DNA of 40,645 nucleotides from VRUE01 sp035557635 (GTDB lineage Bacteria; Actinomycetota; Thermoleophilia; Solirubrobacterales; 70-9), in contig DATMDR010000059.1 in the NCBI GenBank assembly GCA_035557635.1, forward strand, positions 1-40,645. The letters are read 5' to 3'. The notes under the pieces are model-generated. The model made no database searches. It had not been told where the DNA came from and saw only the letters and a program-made list of their open reading frames with translations. Shown one piece after another: positions 1 to 7,645 of the stretch; positions within the stretch are counted from its first letter, which is position 1; the number at the start of each line of letters is the position of its first letter. A program made the position numbers and the translations under genes.

Positions 1-813
1 GATCGCCTGGTCGCGCAGCTCCTGGTAGAGCGGGTCGGTGAGGGTCTGAGCAGGGGCGACGGTGACCGAGTCGCCGGTGTGGACCCCCATCGGGTCGACG
101 TTCTCGATCGAGCAGATGATCACGACGTTGTCGTTGCGGTCGCGCATCACCTCGAGCTCGAACTCGCCCCAGCCGAGCACCGACTCCTCGACCAGCACCT
201 GGTTGATCGGGCTGGCGGCAAGGCCCTCCGAGACGATCTGGCGCAGCTCGGTCTCGGTCTCCCCCACGCCGCCGCCCTGCCCGCCCAGGGTGAAGGCCGG
301 GCGCACGATCGCCGGCAGCGCGATCCTGCCCTCGGCGAGCGCCGTCTCGACCTCGCCGACGCTGCCCACCGTCATCGACCAGGGGATGCGCAGGCCCGCC
401 TCGGTCATCGTGCGCCGGAACTCCTCGCGGTCCTCGGCGCGGCGGATCGCGGCCGCATCGGCACCGATCAGCTCGACCCCGAAGCGCTCCAGCGTGCCGT
501 CCTCGTGCAGTGCCATCGCCAGGTTCAGCGCCGTCTGCCCGCCCAGGGTTGGCAGCAGCGCGTCGGGGCGCTCCTTCTCGATGATCTTCGTCACCGGGCC
601 GGGCAACAGCGGCTCGACGTAGGTCGAGTCGGCGAATTCCGGGTCGGTCATGATCGTCGCCGGGTTGGAGTTGACGAGAATGACCTCGTAGCCCTCCTCC
701 TGCAGCACCTTGCAGGCCTGCACGCCGGAGTAGTCGAACTCGGCCGCCTGCCCGATCACGATCGGCCCCGAGCCGATCAGGAGGATCTTGTGGATGTCGT
801 CCCGCCTAGGCAT
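1..813 (-). CDS. carB: Carbamoyl-phosphate synthase large chain, N-terminal part (runs off window)
   Basis: CarB makes carbamoyl phosphate from bicarbonate, ATP and ammonia delivered by CarA, the first step of pyrimidine (and arginine) synthesis, in the cytoplasm. The visible 271 residues are the N-terminal part. They begin MPRRDDIHKILLIGSGP, contain the typical GQAAEFDYSG and NSNPATIMTDP stretches near residues 20-50, and carry the glycine-rich ATP-grasp loop FTLGGQGGG. The ATG at 813 overlaps the end of carA by 8 bases, so translation is probably coupled. The rest of the roughly 1,070-residue protein lies beyond base 1. The identity is clear; only its completeness cannot be judged here. Confidence 0.96.
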   Translation of the reverse strand, partial: MPRRDDIHKILLIGSGPIVIGQAAEFDYSGVQACKVLQEEGYEVILVNSNPATIMTDPEFADSTYVEPLLPGPVTKIIEKERPDALLPTLGGQTALNLAMALHEDGTLERFGVELIGADAAAIRRAEDREEFRRTMTEAGLRIPWSMTVGSVGEVETALAEGRIALPAIVRPAFTLGGQGGGVGETETELRQIVSEGLAASPINQVLVEESVLGWGEFELEVMRDRNDNVVIICSIENVDPMGVHTGDSVTVAPAQTLTDPLYQELRDQAI

Positions 814-1921
814 GCGCGAGCTCGAGGAAGGAGTCGAAGAGGTGACGGGCGTCATGCGGGCCGGGGCCGGCCTCCGGGTGGTACTGGACCGTCGCCCCGC
901 GCACGTCCCTCAGCACCAGCCCCTCGACCGTACGGTCGTAGAGGTTGAGGTGGGAGAGCTCGGCGGCGCCGAAGTCGGTCTCCCAGCGGACCGGCTCGTC
1001 GTGCTCGATCCGGGCCTCGCCACCGGGCCCCTGGACGGCGAAGCCGTGGTTCTGGGAGGTGATGTCGATCCTGCCGCTCTCCAGCTCCTTGACCGGGTGG
1101 TTGGCGCCGCGGTGGCCGAAGGGCAGCTTGAAGGTCTCGAGGCCGACGGCGCGGCAGAGCAGCTGGTGGCCGAGGCAGATGCCGAAAAGCGGCCGCTTGC
1201 CGACCAGCTCGCGGACGGTGTCGACGACGTAATCGAGCGCCGCGGGGTCGCCGGGGCCGTTGGCGAGGAAGACGAGATCGGGATCCTCGGCCAGGACTTC
1301 CTCCGCCGAGGAAGCACAGGGCAGCAGGGTAAGCCGGCAGTCGCGCTCGCGCAGCTGGCGGACGATGCTGAGCTTGATCCCGGTGTCGATCCCGACCACG
1401 TGCGGGCCGTCACCGTCGAAGCGCACGGGATCGGCTGGCGACACCGTGCGGGCGAGGTCGGCGCCGTCCATCGCGGGCTCGGCCGCGATCCGCTCACGCG
1501 CCTCGGACTCGGCCAGCTCAGCCAGGAAGATGCCGCCGCGCATCGCTCCCTGGTCGCGGATGTGGCGGACCAGGGCGCGGGTGTCGACGCCGGTGATCGC
1601 GGCCACGCCGCAGTCGGCGAGCCAGTCGAGCCAGCCCCCCTCCGCGGTGGCGACGTCCTCGCCGTTCTTCGCGTCGCGCATGATCACCGCGCGGGCGTGG
1701 ACACGATCGGACTCCATCGCCGCCGCCGAGACGCCGTAGTTGCCGATCAGGGGGTAGGTGAAGGTGATGATCTGGCCCGCGTAGGAGGGATCGGTGACCG
1801 ACTCCTGGTAGCCGGTCATCGCCGTGTTGAAGACGATCTCGCCGGTGATCGCCTCCGCATGCCCGCAGAGCTCGCCGTCGAAACGAGTTCCGTCCTCGAG
1901 CAGGACGTAGCCGGCGCTCAC
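806..1921 (-). CDS. carA: Carbamoyl-phosphate synthase small chain (glutaminase subunit)
   Basis: CarA hydrolyses glutamine and channels ammonia to CarB. The protein has 371 residues, a normal length. The N-terminal CarA-specific domain includes FNTAMTGYQE near residue 31. The C-terminal class I amidotransferase domain holds the triad Cys249 (GICLGHQLL), His348 and Glu350 (YHPE). I chose the GTG at 1921 because it forms a GTGA overlap with the pyrC stop and because homology starts at AGYVLLEDG. The frame stays open upstream across pyrC, but that extension is non-homologous low-complexity shadow. It is the fourth gene of pyrR-pyrB-pyrC-carA-carB. Confidence 0.97.
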   Translation of the reverse strand: MSAGYVLLEDGTRFDGELCGHAEAITGEIVFNTAMTGYQESVTDPSYAGQIITFTYPLIGNYGVSAAAMESDRVHARAVIMRDAKNGEDVATAEGGWLDWLADCGVAAITGVDTRALVRHIRDQGAMRGGIFLAELAESEARERIAAEPAMDGADLARTVSPADPVRFDGDGPHVVGIDTGIKLSIVRQLRERDCRLTLLPCASSAEEVLAEDPDLVFLANGPGDPAALDYVVDTVRELVGKRPLFGICLGHQLLCRAVGLETFKLPFGHRGANHPVKELESGRIDITSQNHGFAVQGPGGEARIEHDEPVRWETDFGAAELSHLNLYDRTVEGLVLRDVRGATVQYHPEAGPGPHDARHLFDSFLELAHA

Positions 1922-3261
1922 GAGGCGACTCCCAGCGAGAAGCTGCGCAGGCGGTAGGCGACCTGGCCGGCGGCAACGGTCATCAGCACCCGCCCGGTGA
2001 GGGTGCGGCCGGCGCACCAGGAGTTGTGCGAGCGGCTCTCGTAGCCCTCCTCGCCCACCGTCCACTCCGCGCCGAGGTCGCAGAGGACGACGTTGGCGGC
2101 GCTGCCGGGGGCCAGGCTCGGGCGCTCCAGGCCGAAGGGCTCGGCGCCTCCCCCCATTCGCTCGACGACCAGGCCGAGGTCGAGCACCCCAGGCAGGACG
2201 AGGTCGGTATGGAGTGCGGCGAACGCAGTCTCGAGACCGGTCACCCCCATCGCCGCCTGCTCGAAGGGCACCTCCTTTTCCTCCGCCGCGTGCGGGGCGT
2301 GGTCGGTGGCGACGCAATCGATCGTGCCGTCGCGCAGGCCCTCGATTAGGGCCTGGCGGTCGGCCTCGGAGCGCAGCGGCGGGTTCATCTTGAAGCGGGC
2401 CGGGTCGAGGCTCCGCACCTCCTCGTCGGTCAGGCATAGATGGTGGGGACTGGCCTCGCAGCTGATCTGCACGCCGGCTGCCCTGGCGGCGCGCACCGCG
2501 TCGACGGACTCGACTGCCGAGAGGTGCTGGACGTGGATCCTCCCGTCCTCGTAGGCGGCCAGGGCGGCGTCGCGGGCGATCATCGTCGACTCCGAGACGG
2601 CGGGGATGCCGGCCAGGCCGAGCACAGCCGAGACAGGCCCCTCGTGCATGACGCCGTCGCCGGAGAGCTCCGGGTCCTCCTCGTGCAGGGCGATGGTGCC
2701 GCCGCAGAGGCGCTGGTACTGGAGGGCGCGGCGCATCACGCGCGCGTTGGCGATCGGCAGGCCGTCGTCGCTGAAACCGACCGCGCCCGCCTCGCGCAGC
2801 TCGGCCATCTCGGTCAGCTCCTCGCCGGCCATGTCTCGGGTGACGGTGGCGAGGAACCCGACCGGCACCGAGGCCCTCTCGCTCGCCGCTCCGCGCAGTG
2901 CCTCGACGTCCGCGGAGGTCGAGACCGGCGGTTCGGTGTTGGCCATCGCCAGCACGCCGCAGTAGCCGCCGGCGGCAGCGGCGCGGGTCCCGGTTTCGAT
3001 GTCCTCCTTATGCTCGTGGCCGGGGACGCGCAGGTGCACGTGGGGGTCGAAGAAGGCCGGAAACGCGTGCAGCCCGGCGGCGTCGATCGACTCGGCGCCA
3101 TCGTCCGAGGCCGCTCCCGGCGTCGCCAGCTCGGCGATCGTCCCGGCGCGGATCACGACGTCGTGGATCCCCTCGATCCCAGCCGCGGGATCGAGCACGG
3201 TCGCTCCGCGCAGGACGAGGTCCGCCGGATCTCCGGCTCGCATCACCAGTGGCCCGCTCAC
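1918..3261 (-). CDS. pyrC: Dihydroorotase
   Basis: Dihydroorotase cyclises carbamoyl-aspartate to dihydroorotate, the third step of UMP synthesis. The 447-residue protein is an amidohydrolase-fold member of the long multifunctional type (class I, PyrC/AllB-like). The metal-binding DPHVHLRVPG is near residue 73, the downstream histidine lies in ASPHHLCLTDEE, and the catalytic segment is VATDHAPH. The start is a GTG at 3261 overlapping the pyrB stop (GTGA). A second possible start (ATG, six codons later) changes little. Its place in the pyr operon excludes an allantoinase or hydantoinase role in practice. Confidence 0.95.
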   Translation of the reverse strand: MSGPLVMRAGDPADLVLRGATVLDPAAGIEGIHDVVIRAGTIAELATPGAASDDGAESIDAAGLHAFPAFFDPHVHLRVPGHEHKEDIETGTRAAAAGGYCGVLAMANTEPPVSTSADVEALRGAASERASVPVGFLATVTRDMAGEELTEMAELREAGAVGFSDDGLPIANARVMRRALQYQRLCGGTIALHEEDPELSGDGVMHEGPVSAVLGLAGIPAVSESTMIARDAALAAYEDGRIHVQHLSAVESVDAVRAARAAGVQISCEASPHHLCLTDEEVRSLDPARFKMNPPLRSEADRQALIEGLRDGTIDCVATDHAPHAAEEKEVPFEQAAMGVTGLETAFAALHTDLVLPGVLDLGLVVERMGGGAEPFGLERPSLAPGSAANVVLCDLGAEWTVGEEGYESRSHNSWCAGRTLTGRVLMTVAAGQVAYRLRSFSLGVAS

Positions 3262-4220
3262 GCCGGCTGCCCGATCGGCGCCGGTGACTCGACAACGTCG
3301 CCCGCCGCCGGCGCGGGTCGCTCGCCGCGCGCGGCCAGCAGCTCATAGAGGATCGCCATCCGCACCACGAGGCCGGACGCGACCTGCTCGGTGATCAGCG
3401 ACTGCGGCGAGTCGATCACCTCGCCGGAGAGCTCGACCCCGCGGTTGACCGGCCCCGGGTGCATCAGCAGCTGTCGCGGTCCGAGTCGCCGCGAGTCGAT
3501 TTGGAAGCGGGCGGCGTACTCGCGCAGCGAGGGGACGAAGCTCTCGCGCATGCGCTCGTTCTGCATCCGCAGCACGTAGACGACGTCGGCTTCGTCGAGA
3601 CCGTCGAGCGAGTGGGAGACCTCGCAGCCCAGCTGCTCGATCCCGCGCGGGATCAGGGTCGGAGGCCCGCAGAGCGTCACCTCCGCCCCCATCGCCCGGA
3701 AGGCGATCAGGTTGGAGCGGGCGACGCGGCTGTGCAGGACATCGCCGACGATCCAGATCCGCTTCCCCTCCAGGGTGTCGAGTCGCCGCTGCAAGGTGAA
3801 GACGTCGAGCAGCGCCTGGCTTGGGTGCTCGTGCTTGCCGTCGCCGGCGTTGACGACGGCGGCATCGGCCCACCCGGCGACCATCTGGGCGGCGCCCGCG
3901 TACGGATGGCGAATCACGATCGCCGCCGGGTCGTAGGCGGAGAGGGTCGCCACGGTGTCCTTCAGCGACTCGCCCTTGTCGACCGCGGAACCGGCCGCCT
4001 TGACCGAGACGAGGTCGGCCGAGAGGCGCTTCGCCGCCAGCTCGAAGGAGGAGCTGGTGCGGGTGCTCGCCTCGTAGAAGAGGCTGACGACGGTGCGGCC
4101 ACGCAGGGTCGGCACCTTCTTGATGTCGCGCCGGCCGACCTCGGCGAAGCTCTCCGCCCGCGCCAGGATCGCGTCGATCTCCCCTCGCGAGAGCTGCTCG
4201 ATCGAGAGCAGGTGCCTCAT
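3258..4220 (-). CDS. pyrB: Aspartate carbamoyltransferase catalytic subunit
   Basis: PyrB condenses carbamoyl phosphate with aspartate. It has 320 residues and the full set of family motifs: the carbamoyl-phosphate loop STRTSSSF near residue 52, HPSQALLD near 132, and HPGPVNRGVE near 260. The ATG at 4220 overlaps the pyrR stop by four bases (ATGA), indicating translational coupling. No pyrI regulatory-chain gene is seen. With PyrR upstream, control is probably at RNA level rather than by allosteric PyrI. The C-terminal tail (about 20 residues, Ala/Pro-rich) is slightly long and without recognisable function. Confidence 0.97.
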   Translation of the reverse strand: MRHLLSIEQLSRGEIDAILARAESFAEVGRRDIKKVPTLRGRTVVSLFYEASTRTSSSFELAAKRLSADLVSVKAAGSAVDKGESLKDTVATLSAYDPAAIVIRHPYAGAAQMVAGWADAAVVNAGDGKHEHPSQALLDVFTLQRRLDTLEGKRIWIVGDVLHSRVARSNLIAFRAMGAEVTLCGPPTLIPRGIEQLGCEVSHSLDGLDEADVVYVLRMQNERMRESFVPSLREYAARFQIDSRRLGPRQLLMHPGPVNRGVELSGEVIDSPQSLITEQVASGLVVRMAILYELLAARGERPAPAAGDVVESPAPIGQPA

Positions 4221-4777
4221 CCACCCACCTCGACCGGCTGGGGGTCGGAAATCGTTACCTCGTCGTCGTCGTCCAGCTCTTCGAGCCGCACGTTGACCCG
4301 CTCCTCGCGAGCAGTCGGCAGGTTCTTGCCGACGTAGTCGGGCCGGATCGGCAGCTCCCGATGGCCGCGGTCGCAGAGCACCGCGAGCTGGACGCGCTGC
4401 GGGCGGCCATAGTCGAAGAGGGCCTCGATCGCGGCGCGAACCGTGCGGCCGGTGAAGAGGACGTCGTCGACGAGGACGACGGTGCGACCGGCGAGGTCGA
4501 AGTCGATCTTGGAGGCGTGGACGACGGGCTGGTCGGCCGGCGACTTGCCGCCGAGGTCGTCGCGGTAGAAGGAGATGTCGATCTCGCCGAGCGGCGTCTC
4601 GGCTCCGGTCAACTCGCTCAGCAGCGGCTGTAGGCGGCGGGCGAGCAGAGCACCGCGCGTGTGGATGCCGATGATCGCCAAGCCCTCCGGTGCCGGGTTC
4701 TTCTCGGCGATCTCATGGGCGATCCGCTGCAGGGTTCGCCTCAAATCGTCGCGCTTGAGCACGACCTTCTCGCTCAC
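4217..4777 (-). CDS. pyrR: Bifunctional pyr operon RNA-binding regulator / uracil phosphoribosyltransferase
   Basis: PyrR senses UMP/UTP, binds a stem-loop in pyr mRNA and has weak uracil phosphoribosyltransferase activity. The protein is 186 residues from the GTG at 4777. The PRPP loop VVLVDDVLFTGRTVRAA is centred near residue 105, and GIHTRGALLA near residue 40 is the other family signature. The frame stays open to 4894, but the GTG at 4777 is preferred: a clear Shine-Dalgarno (GAAGGAG, 11 bases upstream) sits before it, homology begins at the second residue, and the longer form adds about 39 residues foreign to PyrR. It heads the operon. The mRNA element at 4790-4822 suggests self-regulation at translation initiation. 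Confidence 0.95.
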   Translation of the reverse strand: MSEKVVLKRDDLRRTLQRIAHEIAEKNPAPEGLAIIGIHTRGALLARRLQPLLSELTGAETPLGEIDISFYRDDLGGKSPADQPVVHASKIDFDLAGRTVVLVDDVLFTGRTVRAAIEALFDYGRPQRVQLAVLCDRGHRELPIRPDYVGKNLPTAREERVNVRLEELDDDDEVTISDPQPVEVGG

Positions 4778-4789
4778 TTCGCTCTGTTC

Positions 4790-4822
4790 TCCTTCTGGGT
4801 CTCTCAGGACCCGGTTAAAGGA
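4790..4822 (-). promoter_or_regulatory. Candidate PyrR-binding loop enclosing the pyrR Shine-Dalgarno
   Basis: Read on the minus strand, the leader has an upper stem GGGUC/GACCC closed by the hexaloop CUGAGA (bases 4797-4812). A four-base AACC bulge lies on the 5' side, then a lower stem UCCUUU/GAAGGA (4817-4822 with 4790-4795, one G-U pair and one bulged A). The apical UCCUGAGAG matches the PyrR-binding consensus I remember for Bacillus (UCCNGNGAG), and the bulged two-stem layout is also that of known binding loops. The 3' strand of the lower stem is the pyrR Shine-Dalgarno itself. UMP-loaded PyrR stabilising this fold would hide the ribosome site, as reported for mycobacteria. The pairing is read from the sequence; binding is inferred. 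Confidence 0.7.
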
Positions 4823-4829
4823 CGCCGCC

Positions 4830-4835
4830 AGCGTA
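4830..4835 (-). promoter_or_regulatory. pyrR: Possible -10 element of the pyr operon
   Basis: The minus strand reads TACGCT, a TANNNT-type -10. Transcription would then start about seven bases downstream, at the 5' edge of the PyrR-loop lower stem. No good -35 is visible 16-18 bases upstream (CGGCTT region), so this is only a candidate. Confidence 0.3.
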
Positions 4836-4909
4836 GCAGCGGGCCTGGATGAAGCCGAGTCGGGGGTCGTCTCGACGGCGCCTCCCCTCGGCACCGCGGA
4901 GTGATTCTC

Positions 4910-4928
4910 GCCGCCCGAACGGGGCGGC
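4910..4928 (-). terminator. GC-rich hairpin after rnz, possible terminator
   Basis: A seven-base stem (GCCGCCC-type) with a five-base loop begins two bases beyond the rnz stop codon. No U-run follows on the minus strand, so it is a weak or factor-assisted terminator at best. It separates rnz from the pyr leader. Confidence 0.4.
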
Positions 4929-4929
4929 T

Positions 4930-5952
4930 CTAGATTGCACCCGCCGAAGGCGGGTGCTGGGCGTCCGGCGCGACGACCCCCGACTCGGCTTCTTGCTCAC
5001 CGTCGCGTCGCTCACGGGCGCCGTTTGGCGCCAGCTTGGGCTCGCCGCGCTCGGGGAAGGGGATCTCGATCAGGTCGAAGTCGCGGGGGGCGATCGTGGG
5101 CTGGAATACCTCGCGGGCCTCGTCGAGGACGGCGCCGACGTGGTAGCGGGAGGAGATGTGGACGAGGGAGAGCAGCTTGACGCCGGCCTCGCGGGCGACC
5201 GCGGCGGCCTGGCCGGCGGTGGAGTGGCCGGTGTCGGCGGCGCGCTGCGCCTCCTCCTCGGAGAAGCTCGCCTCGTGCACCAGCAGCTCCGCGCCGCGGG
5301 CCGCCTCGGCGGTCGCCCTACAGGGAGCGGTGTCGCCGGTGATCGCGACGGTGCGACCGGCGCGAGCCTCCCCCATCACGTCCTCCGGGCGCACCGGACC
5401 CGAGGAGCCCTCGACGTACTCGCCGCGCTGGAGCGCGGCGAAAGCCGGACCTTCAGGTACCCCGAGGCGGGCCGCCGCCTCCGGGTCGAAGCGTCCCGGC
5501 CGGTCCTCCTCAGCCAGCACGTAGCCGTTCGCCCGCACGCTGTGCTCGGCGGCGAAAGCACGGATCTCGTACCCCTCGTGGGCGACGACGTCACCGGGCT
5601 GGAGCTCGACCAGCTCGAGCTTGAACCCGGTCTTGCCGATGATCCGGTTCAGCGTCTTGAATAGGTCGACCAGGCCGAGCGGGCCGTAGATCGTCAGCGG
5701 CGCCTCACGGTCGGTCAGGTCGTAGGTCTTGAGCAGCCCCGGCAGCCCGAGAACGTGGTCGGCATGGAAGTGGCTGAGGTAGATGGCGTCAACCTGTGTC
5801 AGCCCGACCGAGCGCTGCAGTTGGCGCTGCGTCCCTTCGCCGCAGTCGAACATCAGTCGCTCTCCCCCACGCGCGATCAGCACGCTGGCGGTCGAGCGCC
5901 GCGCCGAGGGCACCGAGCCGCCGGTGCCGAGGAATGCAACAGAAAGATCCAT
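4930..5952 (-). CDS. rnz: Ribonuclease Z (tRNA 3' endonuclease)
   Basis: tRNase Z removes the 3' trailer of pre-tRNAs after the discriminator base; it is a zinc-dependent metallo-beta-lactamase-fold enzyme. The protein has 340 residues. The signature HFHADHVLGLPG is near residue 61, a further metal histidine is in AAEHSVRANGY, the metal-bridging aspartate is in ITGDTAP, and GHSTAGQAA and HISSRY carry the last ligands. The C-terminal 30 residues are a charged low-complexity tail, partly encoded by one arm of the 4851-4992 inverted repeat. The ATG at 5952 gives the canonical N-terminus LSVAFLGTGGSVPS. A divergent tRNA gene without encoded CCA starts 68 bases away. Confidence 0.95.
   Translation of the reverse strand: MDLSVAFLGTGGSVPSARRSTASVLIARGGERLMFDCGEGTQRQLQRSVGLTQVDAIYLSHFHADHVLGLPGLLKTYDLTDREAPLTIYGPLGLVDLFKTLNRIIGKTGFKLELVELQPGDVVAHEGYEIRAFAAEHSVRANGYVLAEEDRPGRFDPEAAARLGVPEGPAFAALQRGEYVEGSSGPVRPEDVMGEARAGRTVAITGDTAPCRATAEAARGAELLVHEASFSEEEAQRAADTGHSTAGQAAAVAREAGVKLLSLVHISSRYHVGAVLDEAREVFQPTIAPRDFDLIEIPFPERGEPKLAPNGARERRDGEQEAESGVVAPDAQHPPSAGAI
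4938..4956 (-). terminator. Hairpin inside the last codons of rnz
   Basis: CACCCGCC pairs with GGCGGGTG around a three-base loop, and a UUCG-type loop is possible on the minus strand. It lies within the rnz coding end and is followed only by CAATCTAG. It may act together with the 4910-4928 hairpin as a tandem terminator or stabilise the mRNA 3' end. Confidence 0.4.
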
Positions 5953-6020
5953 GTGGTCGCGAGACTACGCGACGAAGATCTTCGAAGAAGGCAGTGAGCG
6001 ACGGATAAGCTGCTGGTCGA

Positions 6021-6094
6021 GCGCCCGTAGCTCAGCTGGATAGAGCGCCGCCCTCCGGAGGCGGAGGCCGCAGGTTCGAATCCTGCCGGGCGCG
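6021..6094 (+). tRNA. tRNA-Arg (anticodon CCG)
   Basis: The cloverleaf is complete: acceptor GCGCCCG/CGGGCGC, D arm GCTC..GAGC, anticodon stem CCGCC/GGCGG with loop CTCCGGA (anticodon CCG), T arm GCAGG/CCTGC with loop TTCGAAT, discriminator G. CCA is not encoded (GTA follows), so tRNase Z and CCA-adding enzyme are needed for maturation. It reads CGG arginine codons. Confidence 0.96.
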
Positions 6095-6143
6095 TAGGTT
6101 GCTGGAGCCTGTACCCGCCTCCGCTTCCATTAGGGTCGCGCCC

Positions 6144-6851
6144 GTGACTGCTGGACCAGAGGATCGACCGCCGCGGGGGGCGCTGGCCGTGATCGCGGTC
6201 GGGCTCCTGGCTACCGTCTTCGCGGCGCTGCTCAGCACCGACAAGCCGTTGGGAGCGGTTGAGCTGGAATGGGAGAGCAAGGCGCCCCTCCCCGACCCCA
6301 AACCGGTTGCGATCCCCGGTGGCGGCGAGATGCGTCTCGCAGACGCCGGGATCCGCGTCACCGAAGCCAACGTCAGCGAATACCGCCTCTACCGCGTCGC
6401 CGCGGTGCTGACCATCGACGCCGGCTCGGCCATCGGCCAGGGCCGCCTGCGCTGCGGGATTCGCGTGCCGCCGCGGACGATCGTCGCCAAGACGCCGAAT
6501 AGCCGCGCCTCCTACCCGCGCTCGAGCGAAGAGCTGGCCGAACAGGAGGCATCTGAGAAGGCGCTGGTCGAGTTCAACTCGCGCAGCACCGACCTCGCCG
6601 TGCTCGAAATGAGCGACGCGATCGGCAAGCGCTACACGGAGGCGAAAGGCATCGTCGTCGAGTGGGCGCCCTACAAAGTCGGGCAGCAGGTGTGGCAATG
6701 GGGCTTCCCCCCCGGACGCCCGGCGGAGCCGCTGTTGCTTCCCTTCGCCTCGATCTGGCGCACGACCGCAACGCCGGCCGCCAAAATCGCCTGCACGATC
6801 ACGACAGGTGCAGGCTCGGCGACCGTGCGCACCGCCGGATCCCTCGGCTAG
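6144..6851 (+). CDS. Membrane-anchored extracytoplasmic protein of unknown function
   Basis: I do not recognise this family. From the GTG at 6144 the protein is 235 residues: a short Pro/Arg-rich cytoplasmic start, one hydrophobic segment near residues 10-30 (ALAVIAVGLLATVFAALL), then a soluble domain with two cysteines (RLRCGI, KIACTI) that could form a disulfide outside the cell. The frame opens at a TTG at 6099, five bases after the tRNA, but the GTG is better placed before the membrane segment. Its TAG stop overlaps the TAG stop of the convergent SRAP gene in a shared CTAG, so there is no room for a terminator between them. Confidence 0.75.
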   Translation: MTAGPEDRPPRGALAVIAVGLLATVFAALLSTDKPLGAVELEWESKAPLPDPKPVAIPGGGEMRLADAGIRVTEANVSEYRLYRVAAVLTIDAGSAIGQGRLRCGIRVPPRTIVAKTPNSRASYPRSSEELAEQEASEKALVEFNSRSTDLAVLEMSDAIGKRYTEAKGIVVEWAPYKVGQQVWQWGFPPGRPAEPLLLPFASIWRTTATPAAKIACTITTGAGSATVRTAGSLG

Positions 6852-7645
6852 CCGGGCGCGACCAGCAGCTCGGGGCCCTCGATCCCTTTGCCGACCTTGT
6901 TCAGTTTCGGGTTGGCGGGGGCGCCCTCCATCCGGCCTGCCGGCAGCGGCGCGCACATCGCAACCGCATCCTCGACCTCGAGGTCGGGACGCAGCCAGGC
7001 CGCCTCCGCCTCGGGGCTGGGCAGGATCGCCGGCATCCGGTCGTGCACCTTGGCGACGACATCGTTCGGCGTCGTGGTGACGATCGTGCAGCTGTAGAGC
7101 CAGCCGTCGTCGAAGCCACGGTCCTCCTCGTCCTCCCACTCCTTGCGGGTGCAGACCCCGGCGAAGGCGAAGGGCTCGCCGCCGTCGACCGTGAAGCGCC
7201 AGGGCTGGCGCGGCTGCTTCGGGTCCTCGGCCTTCATCCACTCGTAGAAGCCGTCGGCGACGATCAGGCAGCGGTGGCGGAACTTGCCGACCAGCGGCCC
7301 GTAGGCTCGGCTCGAGGTCAGGTTCTCGGCCTTGGCGTTGATCATCCGGTAGCCGACTTTGAGGTCCTTCGCCCAGCGCGGCACCAGCCCCCAGCGCATC
7401 AGCCGCGCCTCGCGCTCTCCCGCTGCCGCCTCCTCCGGGTCTGGCGAGGAGCGGATCGTCAGCACCTCCTGGGTCGGCGCCACGTTGAAGCGCTCCAGCC
7501 CTTTCGCGGCTTTCTTCGCCCGCTCCGCCTTCGGCGGCGGCGCCTCGCCGGAGGAGTTGCGCTCCAGCGACCTTTCCAGCTCGACCTGGAAGCGATCGGC
7601 GATCTTTTTCGCGTCTTTGGCCGTGACCGTGAAGCGCCCGCACAT
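6848..7645 (-). CDS. SRAP-family abasic-site DNA-protein crosslinking protein (YedK/HMCES-like)
   Basis: SRAP proteins shield abasic sites in single-stranded DNA by forming a thiazolidine link through the N-terminal cysteine. The protein has 265 residues. It starts MCGRF, leaving Cys2 as the catalytic residue. INAKAEN near residue 105, DGFYEW and HDRMPAIL supply the conserved Asn, Glu and His. I chose the ATG at 7645 because Cys2 must follow the initiator Met; the upstream extension to 7741 is spurious. The stop codon of the epimerase gene shares one base with this ATG (TGATG), making it the fifth gene of the riboswitch-led operon. A residue 30-55 insertion rich in Glu, Lys and Ala is family-variable. 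Confidence 0.93.
   Translation of the reverse strand: MCGRFTVTAKDAKKIADRFQVELERSLERNSSGEAPPPKAERAKKAAKGLERFNVAPTQEVLTIRSSPDPEEAAAGEREARLMRWGLVPRWAKDLKVGYRMINAKAENLTSSRAYGPLVGKFRHRCLIVADGFYEWMKAEDPKQPRQPWRFTVDGGEPFAFAGVCTRKEWEDEEDRGFDDGWLYSCTIVTTTPNDVVAKVHDRMPAILPSPEAEAAWLRPDLEVEDAVAMCAPLPAGRMEGAPANPKLNKVGKGIEGPELLVAPG

Larger units (their letters stand above)
4851..4992. repeat. 21-bp perfect inverted repeat between pyrR leader and rnz 3' end
   Basis: The 21 bases at 4851-4871 are the exact reverse complement of 4972-4992; 100 bases lie between. The left arm sits upstream of the likely pyr promoter. The right arm is coding sequence for the C-terminal tail of tRNase Z. The arms do not extend further on either side. 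It could be a small inverted duplication or a remnant of a mobile palindrome. Confidence 0.85.

Noticed and set aside
788..1957. A 389-codon plus-strand open frame over carA.
   Set aside because: It is antisense shadow of carA; its composition is typical of complementary-frame reading in high-GC genes and it has no recognisable domain.
5877..7643. A 588-codon minus-strand open frame running through the SRAP gene, the tRNA and the rnz start.
   Set aside because: It crosses a tRNA gene and out-of-frame reads well supported proteins, so it is not a gene.
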